From positions 62,001-126,000 of the forward strand of contig CBFGUW010000009.1 of the NCBI GenBank assembly GCA_965652395.1: DNA of 64,000 bases, in the 5' to 3' direction. A model generated the notes under the pieces. It did not search any database, had not been told where the DNA came from, and saw nothing but the letters and a program-made list of their open reading frames with translations. Shown in pieces: positions 1 to 8,455 of the stretch; within the stretch, counting starts at the first letter, position 1; every line of letters starts with the position of its first letter. Origin of the DNA: Saccharospirillum sp965652395. Its GTDB lineage: Bacteria; Pseudomonadota; Gammaproteobacteria; Pseudomonadales; Natronospirillaceae. A program made the translations under genes and the position numbers.

Positions 1-473
1 GTAGGTTCAGGGTAAGTTTTAATATTTTTTTTAAGCTGACGCCAATACTGATTCAGTACCACTCTCACTTTACGAAGGCTACCCCCTAACTCTCGGTAAG
101 CAACCTCTCTAGCAACAGTATCCGGCACCCAAATTTCATCAGGCAGTATCAACTCACCATTCGGCTCCAAAAATCTTTCTCGGTAGTTCGCCCAATAATC
201 CAAATAGGAGGCTACAGGCTTACCCTTCACTTTGGCCTCAGCAATCGCCTGACGCTCAAAATCCGTTTGCCAACCGGTACCCGTTAGCACAAAGTCGGTA
301 TCTACCCACTGCTCCACTATCCTGTCAGCCATCGGGCTCTCTCTGAATATTTTCAGCGCTGGCCCTTTCAGGTGGCACAGAAAATCCAGCCGGTTCCGCA
401 TCGCCAGGCACCAATACAGGAGTTGGTTGGCGCCACCGGCGTCGTGACTGACTACTAAGACGGTCGGTTTCAT
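1..473 (-). CDS. Unidentified protein, 3' part cut by window edge
   Basis: An open frame runs from ATG at 473 to the left edge (157 codons visible) and its C-terminus lies outside the window. It starts MKPTVLVVSHDAGGANQL, a beta-strand followed by a Gly-rich turn, which resembles the N-terminal Rossmann-like half of GT-B fold glycosyltransferases or CDP-glycerol transferase-like proteins; that is a fold-level guess only. It lies 6 bp downstream of the acetyltransferase gene and is the last visible gene of the pseudaminic acid operon, so a role in making or attaching the flagellin sugar is inferred from context. I do not recognise the family. Confidence 0.6.
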   Translation of the reverse strand, partial: MKPTVLVVSHDAGGANQLLYWCLAMRNRLDFLCHLKGPALKIFRESPMADRIVEQWVDTDFVLTGTGWQTDFERQAIAEAKVKGKPVASYLDYWANYRERFLEPNGELILPDEIWVPDTVAREVAYRELGGSLRKVRVVLNQYWRQLKKNIKTYPEP

Positions 474-479
474 GATGAG

Positions 480-1019
480 TTAGAGAAGTAAACCGTAGAG
501 GAGTACATCGTGATATTGCCCGCTGCCAAATATTGCCTCCTTTAACCGCCCTTCCTGTTCAAAACCCAACTTCTCGGAGAGTTTGGCCATGGCTTGGTTA
601 TCGGCGAAACATCCGAGATAAAGTCGTCTCAGGTTTAAGTGGTTTTTACAGTGACGAAGGATGATTTGGGTCGCTTCATAGGCGACGCCTTTGTTCCAGT
701 AGGATTTTTCACCGAGCAGGAAGGCTAATTCGGCGGAACGATTATAGTGGTCAATACGTTGTACGGCGATGTTGCCAAGATGGGTCGATGTTTCCAGCCA
801 ATAGATGGCGAAGACCAGTTTGGTTGCGTCGTCATCCAACGTTTCGACATAGCGTCTTACCTGGGCGGGCGTTTCAGGTTTGCGGAAGTGGCTGTTGTAT
901 TGGTTGACCTCTTCATCCGAAAACCAGGACGGGTAGTTGCCGGAGAGCTCTTCAACACCTAAGCGTTTAAGCCCCAGGCGGGCGGTTTGATACATAAAGG
1001 TGGGTTCTGTCTCGTTCAT
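480..1019 (-). CDS. GNAT N-acetyltransferase, possible PseH-role enzyme
   Basis: A 179-residue RimJ/RimL-like acetyltransferase. The region LAFLLGEKSYWNKGVAYEA (around residues 95-115) corresponds to the acetyl-CoA-binding strand and helix of GNATs, and NQAMAKLSEKLGFEQEG is the usual C-terminal signature. The ATG at 1019 overlaps the stop of the upstream aminotransferase gene (ATGA), which fixes the start; the frame is open further upstream but that extension would lie inside the neighbour. Pseudaminic acid synthesis needs an N-acetyltransferase (PseH) acting on the UDP-4-amino sugar made by PseC, and no other GNAT is visible in the operon. It may instead serve the adjacent DegT/Gfo module, acylating an additional amino group. 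Cytoplasmic. Confidence 0.8.
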   Translation of the reverse strand: MNETEPTFMYQTARLGLKRLGVEELSGNYPSWFSDEEVNQYNSHFRKPETPAQVRRYVETLDDDATKLVFAIYWLETSTHLGNIAVQRIDHYNRSAELAFLLGEKSYWNKGVAYEATQIILRHCKNHLNLRRLYLGCFADNQAMAKLSEKLGFEQEGRLKEAIFGSGQYHDVLLYGLLL

Positions 1020-2233
1020 GAGTTGCCCTTTAGTGTTCGATAGGCATTCTTGAATTGCTCGGCAATCCAAACACACTCCGATTCATCCAAATCATACATG
1101 CTGATCAGCAGGCCTAAAAATCGCTGATCCTTCATGTTCTCGGCTACAGGACAGATTCCAACAGAATAATCGACTTCCGCTTCGGCAACAGACCAGGGAT
1201 AAGGACCAAACGCGACTTTTTGCTGATACATGGGTAGTCGGTGAACGTTCACATAACCGCACACCACGCCCGGTACGCCGAGGTTGTTAAGTTCGTCCGC
1301 TAGTACCTTATTGGTGATATCGGCATCCTTAAGTTTAAAAGGCAGCACGTAGTAGGCGTGGTCCGACGTTGAGTTTACGGGCGTACTTTCCAACCAGTGC
1401 TCGGTTGAAAGTGATTGAAGGATCACACCCACCTTGGTTTGATTGTGCTCCAACAACTGCGGCAGCTTTTTCAGTTGTTCTCGGCCAATCGCTGCTTCCA
1501 GTTCCCCTAACCTGAAATTGAATCCAACCATATTGGTGGGGTCGGTAATCGGGCTGCCGGGCAGTGCCGATTCGGCATGGTTACGGATCATCCGCATTTT
1601 TAGAGCAAGGTCAGCATCACGGGTAATGCAGAAACCGCCCTCACCGGTATGAATGTGCTTGTGGTAGTTGAGGCTAAAGCCCCCAATATCGCCCCAATCC
1701 CCCAGGTAGCGGCCTTTGAACTGAATACCCGGAGCCTGGGCAACGTCTTCTATTACTTTCAGGTTATGTTCGCGGGCGATGTCCATAATGGCTTCTATTT
1801 TCGCAGCGTGCCCAAAGATGTGGGTGACAGCGATTGCGCGGGTGCGAGGTGTTATTTTCGCGCGAACCTGTTCAGGATCGAGACCATAGAAATCCTCTTC
1901 TATATCGGCGAATACCGGTATCCCACCCCAAATCAAGATAGCGGTAGCTGTGGCGCTCATGGTCCACGGGGAGACGATGACTTCATCGCCCGGTTGAATG
2001 CCAATGGCACCCATGCCCGCCATCAACCCAGAGGTAAGAGAATTAAATACTATGGCCTCAGGTACATCAAAGTAGTCGGCCAAGGCTTTTTCAAACGCCA
2101 ACACCTCTCGGCCCCCGTTAAAATCAGGATGCCAGGCGCCGATAAACTGAGACAGACAACCGCTGTCCATTACTCGGGCTACGGCGGCTTTTTCTTCCGG
2201 GCCTAGAGGGTTGTAGCGGCGCCACTCTTTCAT
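1016..2233 (-). CDS. DegT/DnrJ/EryC1/StrS-family sugar aminotransferase
   Basis: A 405-residue PLP-dependent nucleotide-sugar aminotransferase. The PLP lysine is in NYHKHIHTGEGG (about residue 190), preceded by VIEDVAQAPG, which holds the Asp that contacts the PLP nitrogen. It is distinct from PseC in the same operon, whose lysine region reads FHPVKIITTAEGG, so it probably aminates another keto-sugar. Its ATG overlaps the stop of the Gfo/Idh oxidoreductase gene, and its stop overlaps the acetyltransferase ATG, so oxidoreductase, aminotransferase and acetyltransferase look like one translationally coupled oxidise-aminate-acylate unit. That reaction order is known for other nucleotide-sugar pathways; the substrate here is unknown. 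Confidence 0.88.
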   Translation of the reverse strand: MKEWRRYNPLGPEEKAAVARVMDSGCLSQFIGAWHPDFNGGREVLAFEKALADYFDVPEAIVFNSLTSGLMAGMGAIGIQPGDEVIVSPWTMSATATAILIWGGIPVFADIEEDFYGLDPEQVRAKITPRTRAIAVTHIFGHAAKIEAIMDIAREHNLKVIEDVAQAPGIQFKGRYLGDWGDIGGFSLNYHKHIHTGEGGFCITRDADLALKMRMIRNHAESALPGSPITDPTNMVGFNFRLGELEAAIGREQLKKLPQLLEHNQTKVGVILQSLSTEHWLESTPVNSTSDHAYYVLPFKLKDADITNKVLADELNNLGVPGVVCGYVNVHRLPMYQQKVAFGPYPWSVAEAEVDYSVGICPVAENMKDQRFLGLLISMYDLDESECVWIAEQFKNAYRTLKGNS

Positions 2234-3114
2234 GCGGAGCTCTCCTGATTCAATAATCGGCTTATGGCGCGTTGCGCTTCAATGGCCAAAGCGTAGCTAT
2301 CATCTTCGGCGCCCGCCATTACTTCCAGGGCACGGTCAAGAACCTGAGCCTGATAGCGTTCAAAAGGTAGATTGTGAACCAGGCGGCTGGCTCCCGCCTG
2401 GGTTTCCAGTAAATAGCGGCCGCCGTTAACCCATTCCAGCTCCAGGTCGCCCTGGCGAATCGACATTCCATTAAAGGGGCTGGTTTCCAGGTTGGGGATG
2501 ATATAAACCTCGGCTCTCCCCATCATCATCTTCACAGCGGGTCGGTCGGGATGCAGCGATAGCACCTCCGTTTCTGTGATCACGCCAAAGGTTTTCATCA
2601 GCAAGGTTATGAAATGAATACCGTTGTGAACCAGCCCTTTCGAATAATGAACCTGACAGGTAACCGCCCCCTCTGAAGGGATTTTTCCCAGCCATTCCAG
2701 GGTGCCAGGGTCATAATTTCGGATCAGGTTTACCATAACCCGGCAGCCGGTTTCACGAACAATCCGCTCTATTTTCTCTAGCTCAGTTTCGTTGGCGGTA
2801 ACCGGTTTTTCCAATAGGATCAGTCTTGGTTGTTTGGCGCAAGCCCATTCAAGATGAGTCGCATGCAGCTCGGTGGGAGAAGCGATAACAATCAGATCCC
2901 ATCTGATCTCATCCGACACCTCGGCCAACGATGCTTTCGCCTGCCCTTGATAGGCCGTTTCAAAAAACTGACGCGCGGTGAAGCTGGGGTCAATAGCTAT
3001 GAAGAGGTCGGGTTTGATTCCGGCTATGGCTCGGGCATGGGTTTGCACCCGATCGGGGTGCTCCAAATCGTATTTCAAGCCTATCCCGCCTAATCCAATC
3101 AACAGCACGTTCAT
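2230..3114 (-). CDS. Gfo/Idh/MocA-like NAD(P)-dependent oxidoreductase
   Basis: A 294-residue protein beginning MNVLLIGLGGIGLKYD, a Rossmann GxGxxG dinucleotide-binding turn, followed by ASPTELHATH and LLEKPVTANE. The last contains the EKP motif typical of Gfo/Idh/MocA dehydrogenases, whose lysine is usually catalytic. The C-terminal domain is shorter than in full-length family members (about 330-350 aa). The start is ATG 3114, three bases beyond the pseF stop; a TTG two codons upstream is less likely. Cytoplasmic; probably oxidises a sugar hydroxyl ahead of the neighbouring aminotransferase. Substrate unknown. Confidence 0.83.
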   Translation of the reverse strand: MNVLLIGLGGIGLKYDLEHPDRVQTHARAIAGIKPDLFIAIDPSFTARQFFETAYQGQAKASLAEVSDEIRWDLIVIASPTELHATHLEWACAKQPRLILLEKPVTANETELEKIERIVRETGCRVMVNLIRNYDPGTLEWLGKIPSEGAVTCQVHYSKGLVHNGIHFITLLMKTFGVITETEVLSLHPDRPAVKMMMGRAEVYIIPNLETSPFNGMSIRQGDLELEWVNGGRYLLETQAGASRLVHNLPFERYQAQVLDRALEVMAGAEDDSYALAIEAQRAISRLLNQESSA

Positions 3115-3116
3115 GG

Positions 3117-3818
3117 TCAATCCAGGTCCATTTGCGCCAGCGTTCGGAACTGCACTTCAGCCATGGTCCAGTCCGCTTCGGTATCGATGTCCACGACCCG
3201 GTAACGGGGTAGATGAACCCCCAGGCTAGTTTCGCCAAAAAACTCTGTTTTATAGGCAAAGGCTTCGATACGGCCCCAGTAAAACTGTCCCGCGTCGTGG
3301 TAGAGGGGCTCCAAATCCTGCGAACGCTTAAGCATATTTTCCGGCATCCAGGGGATGACGTATCCCTGGTCAAGCAACCGAACGCTACGCTGAACCGGAA
3401 AAGCGTGTTCGGTGATGCTATAGGCATAGTTTGCCTCGGGGTTCGCCACTAATTGGTCGAGACCGGCTTTTAAATACTTCGGTCGGGTAAAGGGGGCTGT
3501 GGCATACAGACAACAGAGGTACTCGCAGCCTTCGGTATTGCTCTGCACCCATCGCGCGGCGTGAGCCATCAGGTCAAAGGTATTGGCGTGGTCATCGGCC
3601 AATTCGGCAGGTCTAATAAAGGGTACGTCCGCTCCCTGCTTGCGCGCGACATCCGCGATTTCCTGGTCGTCGGTACTCACGATCACCTGACTGAACAAAC
3701 CGGATTCCAGCGCGGCACCTATGGAGTATGCGATCAGAGGCCGGTCGACGAAGGTCTTGATGTTCTTTCGTGGAATGCGTTTGGAGCCACCACGAGCCGG
3801 AATAATACAGACGTTCAT
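3117..3818 (-). CDS. pseF: CMP-pseudaminic acid synthetase (cytidylyltransferase)
   Basis: A 233-residue member of the acylneuraminate cytidylyltransferase family. It opens with IIPARGGSKRIPRKN, the CTP-binding loop of CMP-sialic/pseudaminic acid synthetases, and has VSTDDQEIADVA and DIDTEADW (metal and sugar binding) where expected. It activates pseudaminic acid with CTP to give the donor for flagellin glycosylation. An AAGGA Shine-Dalgarno precedes ATG 3818; it follows pseC by 9 bp and is 2 bp from the oxidoreductase start. Assignment as PseF rather than NeuA/LegF rests on the adjacent pseB, pseC, pseG and pseI. Cytoplasmic. Confidence 0.92.
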   Translation of the reverse strand: MNVCIIPARGGSKRIPRKNIKTFVDRPLIAYSIGAALESGLFSQVIVSTDDQEIADVARKQGADVPFIRPAELADDHANTFDLMAHAARWVQSNTEGCEYLCCLYATAPFTRPKYLKAGLDQLVANPEANYAYSITEHAFPVQRSVRLLDQGYVIPWMPENMLKRSQDLEPLYHDAGQFYWGRIEAFAYKTEFFGETSLGVHLPRYRVVDIDTEADWTMAEVQFRTLAQMDLD

Positions 3819-3827
3819 GATAATTCC

Positions 3828-4982
3828 TTAAGTCAGGTGATCGACCAGAACCTTGATAACCTTGTCCTGATCGTCAAACCCCAGGGTCGGGTATAACGGC
3901 AGGCTGATGGCTTCCTGGTAATAATGCTCCGCCCGGGGAAAGTCCCCGGCTTTGAACCCCATGCTTCGGTAGTAAGGCTGAAGATGTACCGGAATGTAAT
4001 GAAGGTTCACTCCGATATCCGCCTCCCGTAAAGCCGCAAACAGCGCATTGCGAGAGATAGGCGCGTTAGCATTCACCCGAATAATATACAAATGCCAGGC
4101 GGAAGTGCCCTCTGCATGCTGCCAGGGTAATGTTAAAGGCAAGTGCTCCAGGGCCTGGTTGTAACGGGCCACCCGCTGGCAGCGCTGCTCGACATATTCC
4201 TCAAGGCGCGTTAACTGGCTTAACCCCAGCGCGGCCTGCAGCTCTGTCATTCGATAATTAAATCCGAGCGACACTTGTTGGTAATACCAGGGGCCGTCCG
4301 GCGGCTGGGTCATTTCTTCCGGGTCACGGGTTATGCCGTGCGACCTCAGATGGCGCATCCGCGCATCCAATTCGGCGTCCTGGGTTAACGCCATGCCGCC
4401 TTCCGCCGTGGTAATGATTTTAACCGGGTGAAAGCTGAAGACAGTGATGTCACTGTATCGGCCACAACCAATAGGTGTACCGGCATAGTAACCGCCAATG
4501 GCATGGGAGGCATCTTCAATGAGGGCAAAGCCATAGCGCTCTTTAAGCGCCTTTAAGGCTTTCATGTCGCAGGGCTGACCTGCCAGATGGACGGCTACCA
4601 CGACCTTGGGCAAGCGGTTATCCCGTTCTGCGCGTGCCAATTTTTCTTCCAGAGCTTTGGGGCAAAGGTTGTATGTCTGCGGATCGATATCGACGAAATC
4701 CACTTTCGCTCCGCAATACAAGCCACAATTGGCGGAGGCCACAAAGGTAATGGGCGATGTCCACAGCCAATCGCCCTCGCCCAACCCCAACGCCAGACAT
4801 GCCAAATGCAGCGCCGAAGTTGCGCTATTGACGGCCAAGGCATGATTAGCCCCTACCCGCGCCGCCATGGCTTGCTCAAAGGCATCGACCTTGGGACCCT
4901 GAGTGATGAAGTCCGATCTCAGTGTCTCTACGACAGCGTCGATATCGGCCTGGGTGATGTCTTGTTTTCCGTATGGAATCAT
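3828..4982 (-). CDS. pseC: UDP-4-keto-6-deoxy-sugar aminotransferase (PseC)
   Basis: A 384-residue DegT-family aminotransferase. It begins MIPYGKQDITQADIDAV, typical of PseC, with the PLP-binding lysine in FHPVKIITTAEGG (near residue 188) and LIEDASHAIGG (pyridine-nitrogen Asp). PseC transfers an amino group from glutamate to C4 of the keto sugar produced by PseB. Its ATG overlaps the pseB stop by four bases, so the two are translationally coupled as in other pse operons. Length is normal for the family. Cytoplasmic. Confidence 0.93.
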   Translation of the reverse strand: MIPYGKQDITQADIDAVVETLRSDFITQGPKVDAFEQAMAARVGANHALAVNSATSALHLACLALGLGEGDWLWTSPITFVASANCGLYCGAKVDFVDIDPQTYNLCPKALEEKLARAERDNRLPKVVVAVHLAGQPCDMKALKALKERYGFALIEDASHAIGGYYAGTPIGCGRYSDITVFSFHPVKIITTAEGGMALTQDAELDARMRHLRSHGITRDPEEMTQPPDGPWYYQQVSLGFNYRMTELQAALGLSQLTRLEEYVEQRCQRVARYNQALEHLPLTLPWQHAEGTSAWHLYIIRVNANAPISRNALFAALREADIGVNLHYIPVHLQPYYRSMGFKAGDFPRAEHYYQEAISLPLYPTLGFDDQDKVIKVLVDHLT

Positions 4983-5980
4983 AATCCCAGTGACTGGTTC
5001 AGCGCCTTGATCTGGTCGACGGTCATGAAATCCTCGTTCGTGCCGGAATCGTATTGAAAGCCGACTTCAGCCGGTTTCCCCACTTCGCCCAGACGGTTGT
5101 GACTGAAATTGATGTTAACGTCCGAGAACTTGATCGAAGGCGTAATCACAAAATGGTCGTCGAACTCTATGGTCCGATAGGAATCGTCGCGCGGCACCAT
5201 CTGCTCGTGCAGTTTCTCACCCGGGCGAATGCCGACCACCTTCTGCGGGACGCCGGGGGCAATCGCCTCGGCAAGATCGACAATGCGAACAGAGGGAATT
5301 TTCGGCACAAAGATTTCGCCGCCATACATGCGCTGAAAACCCGTCATAACCAAATCGACACCCTGTTGGAGGGTAATCCAGAACCGGGTCATCTCGGGGT
5401 CAGTAATGGGTATTTCAGTGGCGCCTTCGTCCACCAACCGTTTGAAAAAGGGCACGACCGAACCGCGCGAACCGACCACATTACCATAGCGAACCACGGC
5501 AAAACGTGGCACGTCGCCGCCGACCATATTATTGGCAGCGACGAACAGTTTGTCGGATGCCAGCTTGGTGGCCCCATAAAGGTTTATAGGGTTGGCGGCT
5601 TTATCGGTGGAGAGCGCAATGACTTTTTGAACGCGGTTTTCAATGGCGGCACGAATAACATTTTCAGCGCCATTGATGTTTGTGCGAATGCATTCGGTCG
5701 GGTTGTATTCAGCGGCAGGCACCTGCTTCAGTGCCGCGGCGTGAATTACATAGTCGACCCCTCGGAACGCCTGCATGACCCGCTCTTTGTCGCGCACGTC
5801 GCCAATGAAATAGCGCATACAGCTCTGGTTGAATTCCTGCTGCATTTCGAACTGTTTGAGTTCGTCACGCGAGAATATCACGACCCGTTTGGGCTTGTAG
5901 CGCTCAAGAATCGTCCGGGTAAATTGCTTGCCGAAGGAACCGGTTCCCCCAGTGATCAGAACTGACGCATTATCAAACAC
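4979..5980 (-). CDS. pseB: UDP-GlcNAc 4,6-dehydratase (5-inverting), PseB
   Basis: A 333-residue extended short-chain dehydrogenase. I place the start at GTG 5980, preceded by GGAG nine bases upstream; this gives MFDNASVLITGGTGSFGKQF, which matches how PseB/FlaA1 proteins begin. An upstream in-frame TTG at 6004 lacks a good ribosome site. The NAD-binding TGGTGSFG is followed by STDKAANPINLYGATK, carrying the Asp-Lys pair and YxxxK used for dehydration and C5 inversion. It catalyses the first committed step of pseudaminic acid synthesis. It lies just downstream of a sigma-54-like promoter in the 147-bp gap after pseI, suggesting that pseBCF and the downstream genes can be transcribed with the flagellar regulon. 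Confidence 0.93.
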   Translation of the reverse strand: MFDNASVLITGGTGSFGKQFTRTILERYKPKRVVIFSRDELKQFEMQQEFNQSCMRYFIGDVRDKERVMQAFRGVDYVIHAAALKQVPAAEYNPTECIRTNINGAENVIRAAIENRVQKVIALSTDKAANPINLYGATKLASDKLFVAANNMVGGDVPRFAVVRYGNVVGSRGSVVPFFKRLVDEGATEIPITDPEMTRFWITLQQGVDLVMTGFQRMYGGEIFVPKIPSVRIVDLAEAIAPGVPQKVVGIRPGEKLHEQMVPRDDSYRTIEFDDHFVITPSIKFSDVNINFSHNRLGEVGKPAEVGFQYDSGTNEDFMTVDQIKALNQSLGL

Positions 5981-6035
5981 AGGCGGATCTCCACGAGCTG
6001 TCAATCATTTGGCACAGAAGCCTTTTTATCTCCCC

Positions 6036-6051
6036 AGCATTTTATGTGCCA
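6036..6051 (-). promoter_or_regulatory. Candidate sigma-54 (RpoN) promoter of pseB
   Basis: Read on the minus strand the bases are TGGCACATAAAATGCT: a TGGCAC -24 box and a TGCT -12 box with exactly the GG-to-GC spacing of RpoN promoters (consensus TGGCACG-N4-TTGCW). Differences are A for G at position 7 and ATGCT for TTGCT. It sits about 55 bp before the pseB GTG, in the only sizeable gap of the pse operon. Not tested; inferred from sequence. Confidence 0.6.
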
Positions 6052-6127
6052 TTCGAAGCAAAACCGGATGCTGGCGGTGGGTTAGCGGAGCTCTACCACC
6101 AGTATAGCGGCTCAGACGATGGCTGCT

Positions 6128-7186
6128 TTAATCCACCAGTAGATCCCAGCTAACAGCGGTATGGCGCTCGACTGCTGTGTTGACGCGTTTGCCGATCACC
6201 TCATCCAAATGCTTTGGTGCCAAGCCATAGCCTGGCCGGACACTGCGGACAGACTCTGCCGTTATCAGGTCCCCAGCGGCCAGATCTTGCACGAAATAGA
6301 GGGATCGGCGGAATTTCACATTGCCCAATTCACTGCTTGGGCGGCCATAATTGACCTGCCCCAGCGCCTCCCAGGCGATCCGGGTGTCACGGCACAGCTG
6401 TTCGAGCTCTTCGGGTTCCAAAGAAAAACTGTCATCCGGCCCACCTCCCTGGCGATCCAGTGTGAAATGCTTTTCGATCAAACAAGCCCCCAGCGCGACC
6501 GACGCTATGGCCGTGGCGTTGTCGAGAGTGTGATCCGACAGGCCGGTCATCACGCCAAAGCGTTCGGCCATGTCTGGCAGTGTTCTGAGGTTGTAATCTC
6601 CGGCGGGGGCCGGGTACCCGCTGACACAATGCAGCACGACCAGTTGTTCGCACCCGGCCTGCCGTGCGGTATCGATGGCTTCGGCTATCTCGGTGGCATC
6701 CGCCATGCCGGTGGAAATGATCATGGGCTTACCGGTTTGCGCCACATAGCGGATCAGTGCCAGATCCACCGCTTCGAAGGAGGCTATTTTGTAGGCCGGG
6801 GCGTTAAGGTCTTCCAAAAAGTCGACTGCGGTGGTGTCAAAGGGGGAACTGAACAGGGTGATGCCGAGCTTACGCCCATGCTCGAACAGGGGTTTGTGCC
6901 AATCCCAGGGGGTGTGCGCCCATTCGTATAAGTCGTGCAGGGTCCGGCCTGCCCAAAGCCCATCGTTGATTTGAAAATCCGGTTTTGTGGAGTTCAGCGT
7001 CAGGGTATCGGCTGTATAGGTTTGCAGTTTGACAGCGCTGGCACCGGCCTTTTGAGCCCGTTCAATCAGTTGATAGGCCGTGTCCAGTTGTCCGTTATGG
7101 TTGGCGGACATCTCGGCGATGATGTAAGGCGGAAAATCAGCGCCTATGCGACGCCCGTCTATTTCAATGTATGGTTTAGCCGTCAT
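6128..7186 (-). CDS. pseI: Pseudaminic acid synthase (PseI)
   Basis: A 352-residue NeuB-family condensing enzyme that joins the bacillosamine-type sugar released by PseG with phosphoenolpyruvate to form pseudaminic acid. The TIM-barrel part includes YIIAEMSANHNG near residue 20, SSPFDTTAVDFLE and ISTGMAD; the C-terminal SAF/antifreeze-like domain includes RPGYGLAPKHLDEVIGK. The start is ATG 7186, overlapping the pseG stop (ATGA); the frame extends upstream only within pseG. Followed by a 147-bp gap before pseB. Cytoplasmic. Confidence 0.93.
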   Translation of the reverse strand: MTAKPYIEIDGRRIGADFPPYIIAEMSANHNGQLDTAYQLIERAQKAGASAVKLQTYTADTLTLNSTKPDFQINDGLWAGRTLHDLYEWAHTPWDWHKPLFEHGRKLGITLFSSPFDTTAVDFLEDLNAPAYKIASFEAVDLALIRYVAQTGKPMIISTGMADATEIAEAIDTARQAGCEQLVVLHCVSGYPAPAGDYNLRTLPDMAERFGVMTGLSDHTLDNATAIASVALGACLIEKHFTLDRQGGGPDDSFSLEPEELEQLCRDTRIAWEALGQVNYGRPSSELGNVKFRRSLYFVQDLAAGDLITAESVRSVRPGYGLAPKHLDEVIGKRVNTAVERHTAVSWDLLVD

Positions 7187-8289
7187 TCTCTGTCCAACCC
7201 CATCTTGTTCAGAACCCGTTGAGTGCCGAGTCCATCGCAGACTTGCGCCGCCCGCTCGGACATAAGCTTCAGCGACTCCGGCGCGCTTAGCCAATTCTTT
7301 ATTGTTTGCACCAGGGCGTCTTGTCGTGCCGGGGATAATTCACCGAAATCCAGTGCGGCACCGGCCTGGGCGAGATTCTGGGCAATGGTCCGCTGGTTGG
7401 CGGCCAAAGTAAGCATCAGAGTGGGCAGCCCCAGCACGCATCGCTCCCAGCTGGTAGAACCGGCGGCACCAATACAAAAATCCGCCTCGCCCATGAGCTT
7501 AGCCATATCCTCGGTCTGTTCCAACACACGCACCCAGGGCCAGGAGGATTGGGCCTGCCGGACAAGACGATTCTTATTAGGGTTGGAGGCCCCGGCGACC
7601 ACGGTCACCGCCAACGGTAGTTCAGTGGCTGCGAGGGCTTCCAGCACTCGTTCTGTGAGGTTGTCTTTGTCCACTCCGCCAAGTGTGACCAAGCCATTGT
7701 GAATCGTATCGAGCTTGGTCCTTCGTTCCAGGCTTTCCGACCGTTTCCGGTGGAACTCAGGCCGAAGCAGGGCGAAATCGGCTCCGATCATTAGCGTGGT
7801 ATCCGGGGGTACCCAATCACGATAGGCGGATGCTGACTTGCCAAAGGTTTGATCCAATAATGCCCGAGCGACATGAGATCGGTCGCTGAGGTCATCGATA
7901 ACCAGCACCGGTGCGCTCACCTGTAACGCAGCTTCCCAGTGGGCTGCCAGCGCGTAGTGATCCACAACGACCCACAACGGGGCCTGATTGTTGACGTTGG
8001 TAATTTCCCGAACGGCTGCGAGGCTCGCCTGGGCGTCGCCCTGTTCGGAGCCGGGTAGCCAGGACGAATGGTCATACTTGTTTGACGTCGCCCCGTCTGC
8101 TTCCAAGCTGACCAATTGATGGCCCCGCTCCGAAATCAATGTCGACAGGCTTGGCAGCATAACCGCACTCAAAAACACGGAACGGTAACCGAGAGCCGCA
8201 GCGGCGTCAGCCAGCGTTAGGCATCGCATTAGATGACCCGAACCCATTTTTTCTGAGGCGTCGACTCGAATAGCAAGCCAAGGTGCCAT
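7183..8289 (-). CDS. pseG: UDP-2,4-diacetamido-trideoxy-altrose hydrolase (PseG)
   Basis: A 368-residue protein beginning MAPWLAIRVDASEKMGSGH. The RVDAS-GxGHxxRC signature with its His is the hallmark of PseG, the GT-B-fold hydrolase that removes UDP before condensation by PseI. FCIGAAGSTSWERC in the C-terminal half matches the nucleotide-binding part. The start ATG 8289 has GGAGATAGGG upstream; the longer frame from 8352 would add residues without family resemblance. It is the first gene of the minus-strand pse operon. It is longer than the Campylobacter enzyme (about 275 aa) but within the range I recall for gammaproteobacterial homologues. Cytoplasmic. Confidence 0.9.
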   Translation of the reverse strand: MAPWLAIRVDASEKMGSGHLMRCLTLADAAAALGYRSVFLSAVMLPSLSTLISERGHQLVSLEADGATSNKYDHSSWLPGSEQGDAQASLAAVREITNVNNQAPLWVVVDHYALAAHWEAALQVSAPVLVIDDLSDRSHVARALLDQTFGKSASAYRDWVPPDTTLMIGADFALLRPEFHRKRSESLERRTKLDTIHNGLVTLGGVDKDNLTERVLEALAATELPLAVTVVAGASNPNKNRLVRQAQSSWPWVRVLEQTEDMAKLMGEADFCIGAAGSTSWERCVLGLPTLMLTLAANQRTIAQNLAQAGAALDFGELSPARQDALVQTIKNWLSAPESLKLMSERAAQVCDGLGTQRVLNKMGLDRE

Positions 8290-8319
8290 CAATACCCTAT
8301 CTCCATGATCCGTATTCTC

Positions 8320-8333
8320 CACAGTGTACTGTG
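8320..8333. promoter_or_regulatory. 14-bp inverted repeat ahead of pseG, possible operator
   Basis: CACAGT-GT-ACTGTG is a perfect inverted repeat (6-bp arms, 2-bp centre) about 30 bp before the pseG start in the 166-bp divergent gap. Its size and symmetry suit a dimeric regulator. No clear sigma-54 or sigma-28 promoter was found in this gap, so pseG may start from a sigma-70 promoter controlled here. Speculative. Confidence 0.35.
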
Positions 8334-8455
8334 ACCCGGGGAGCCCCACCAAATCCGAGAGGGCTATCTACCGCCCCCAAGGATGTCGCTCAGCTGGTTG
8401 TGCCAGCCGGGCACTACTCCTACACTGCAATAAATTCCCACCAGGCCTTGCCGCT

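Noticed and set aside
8265..8287. Sigma-54-like TGGCAC and TTGC on the minus strand inside the start of pseG
   Set aside because: GG-to-GC spacing is one base too long and the site is inside the coding region.
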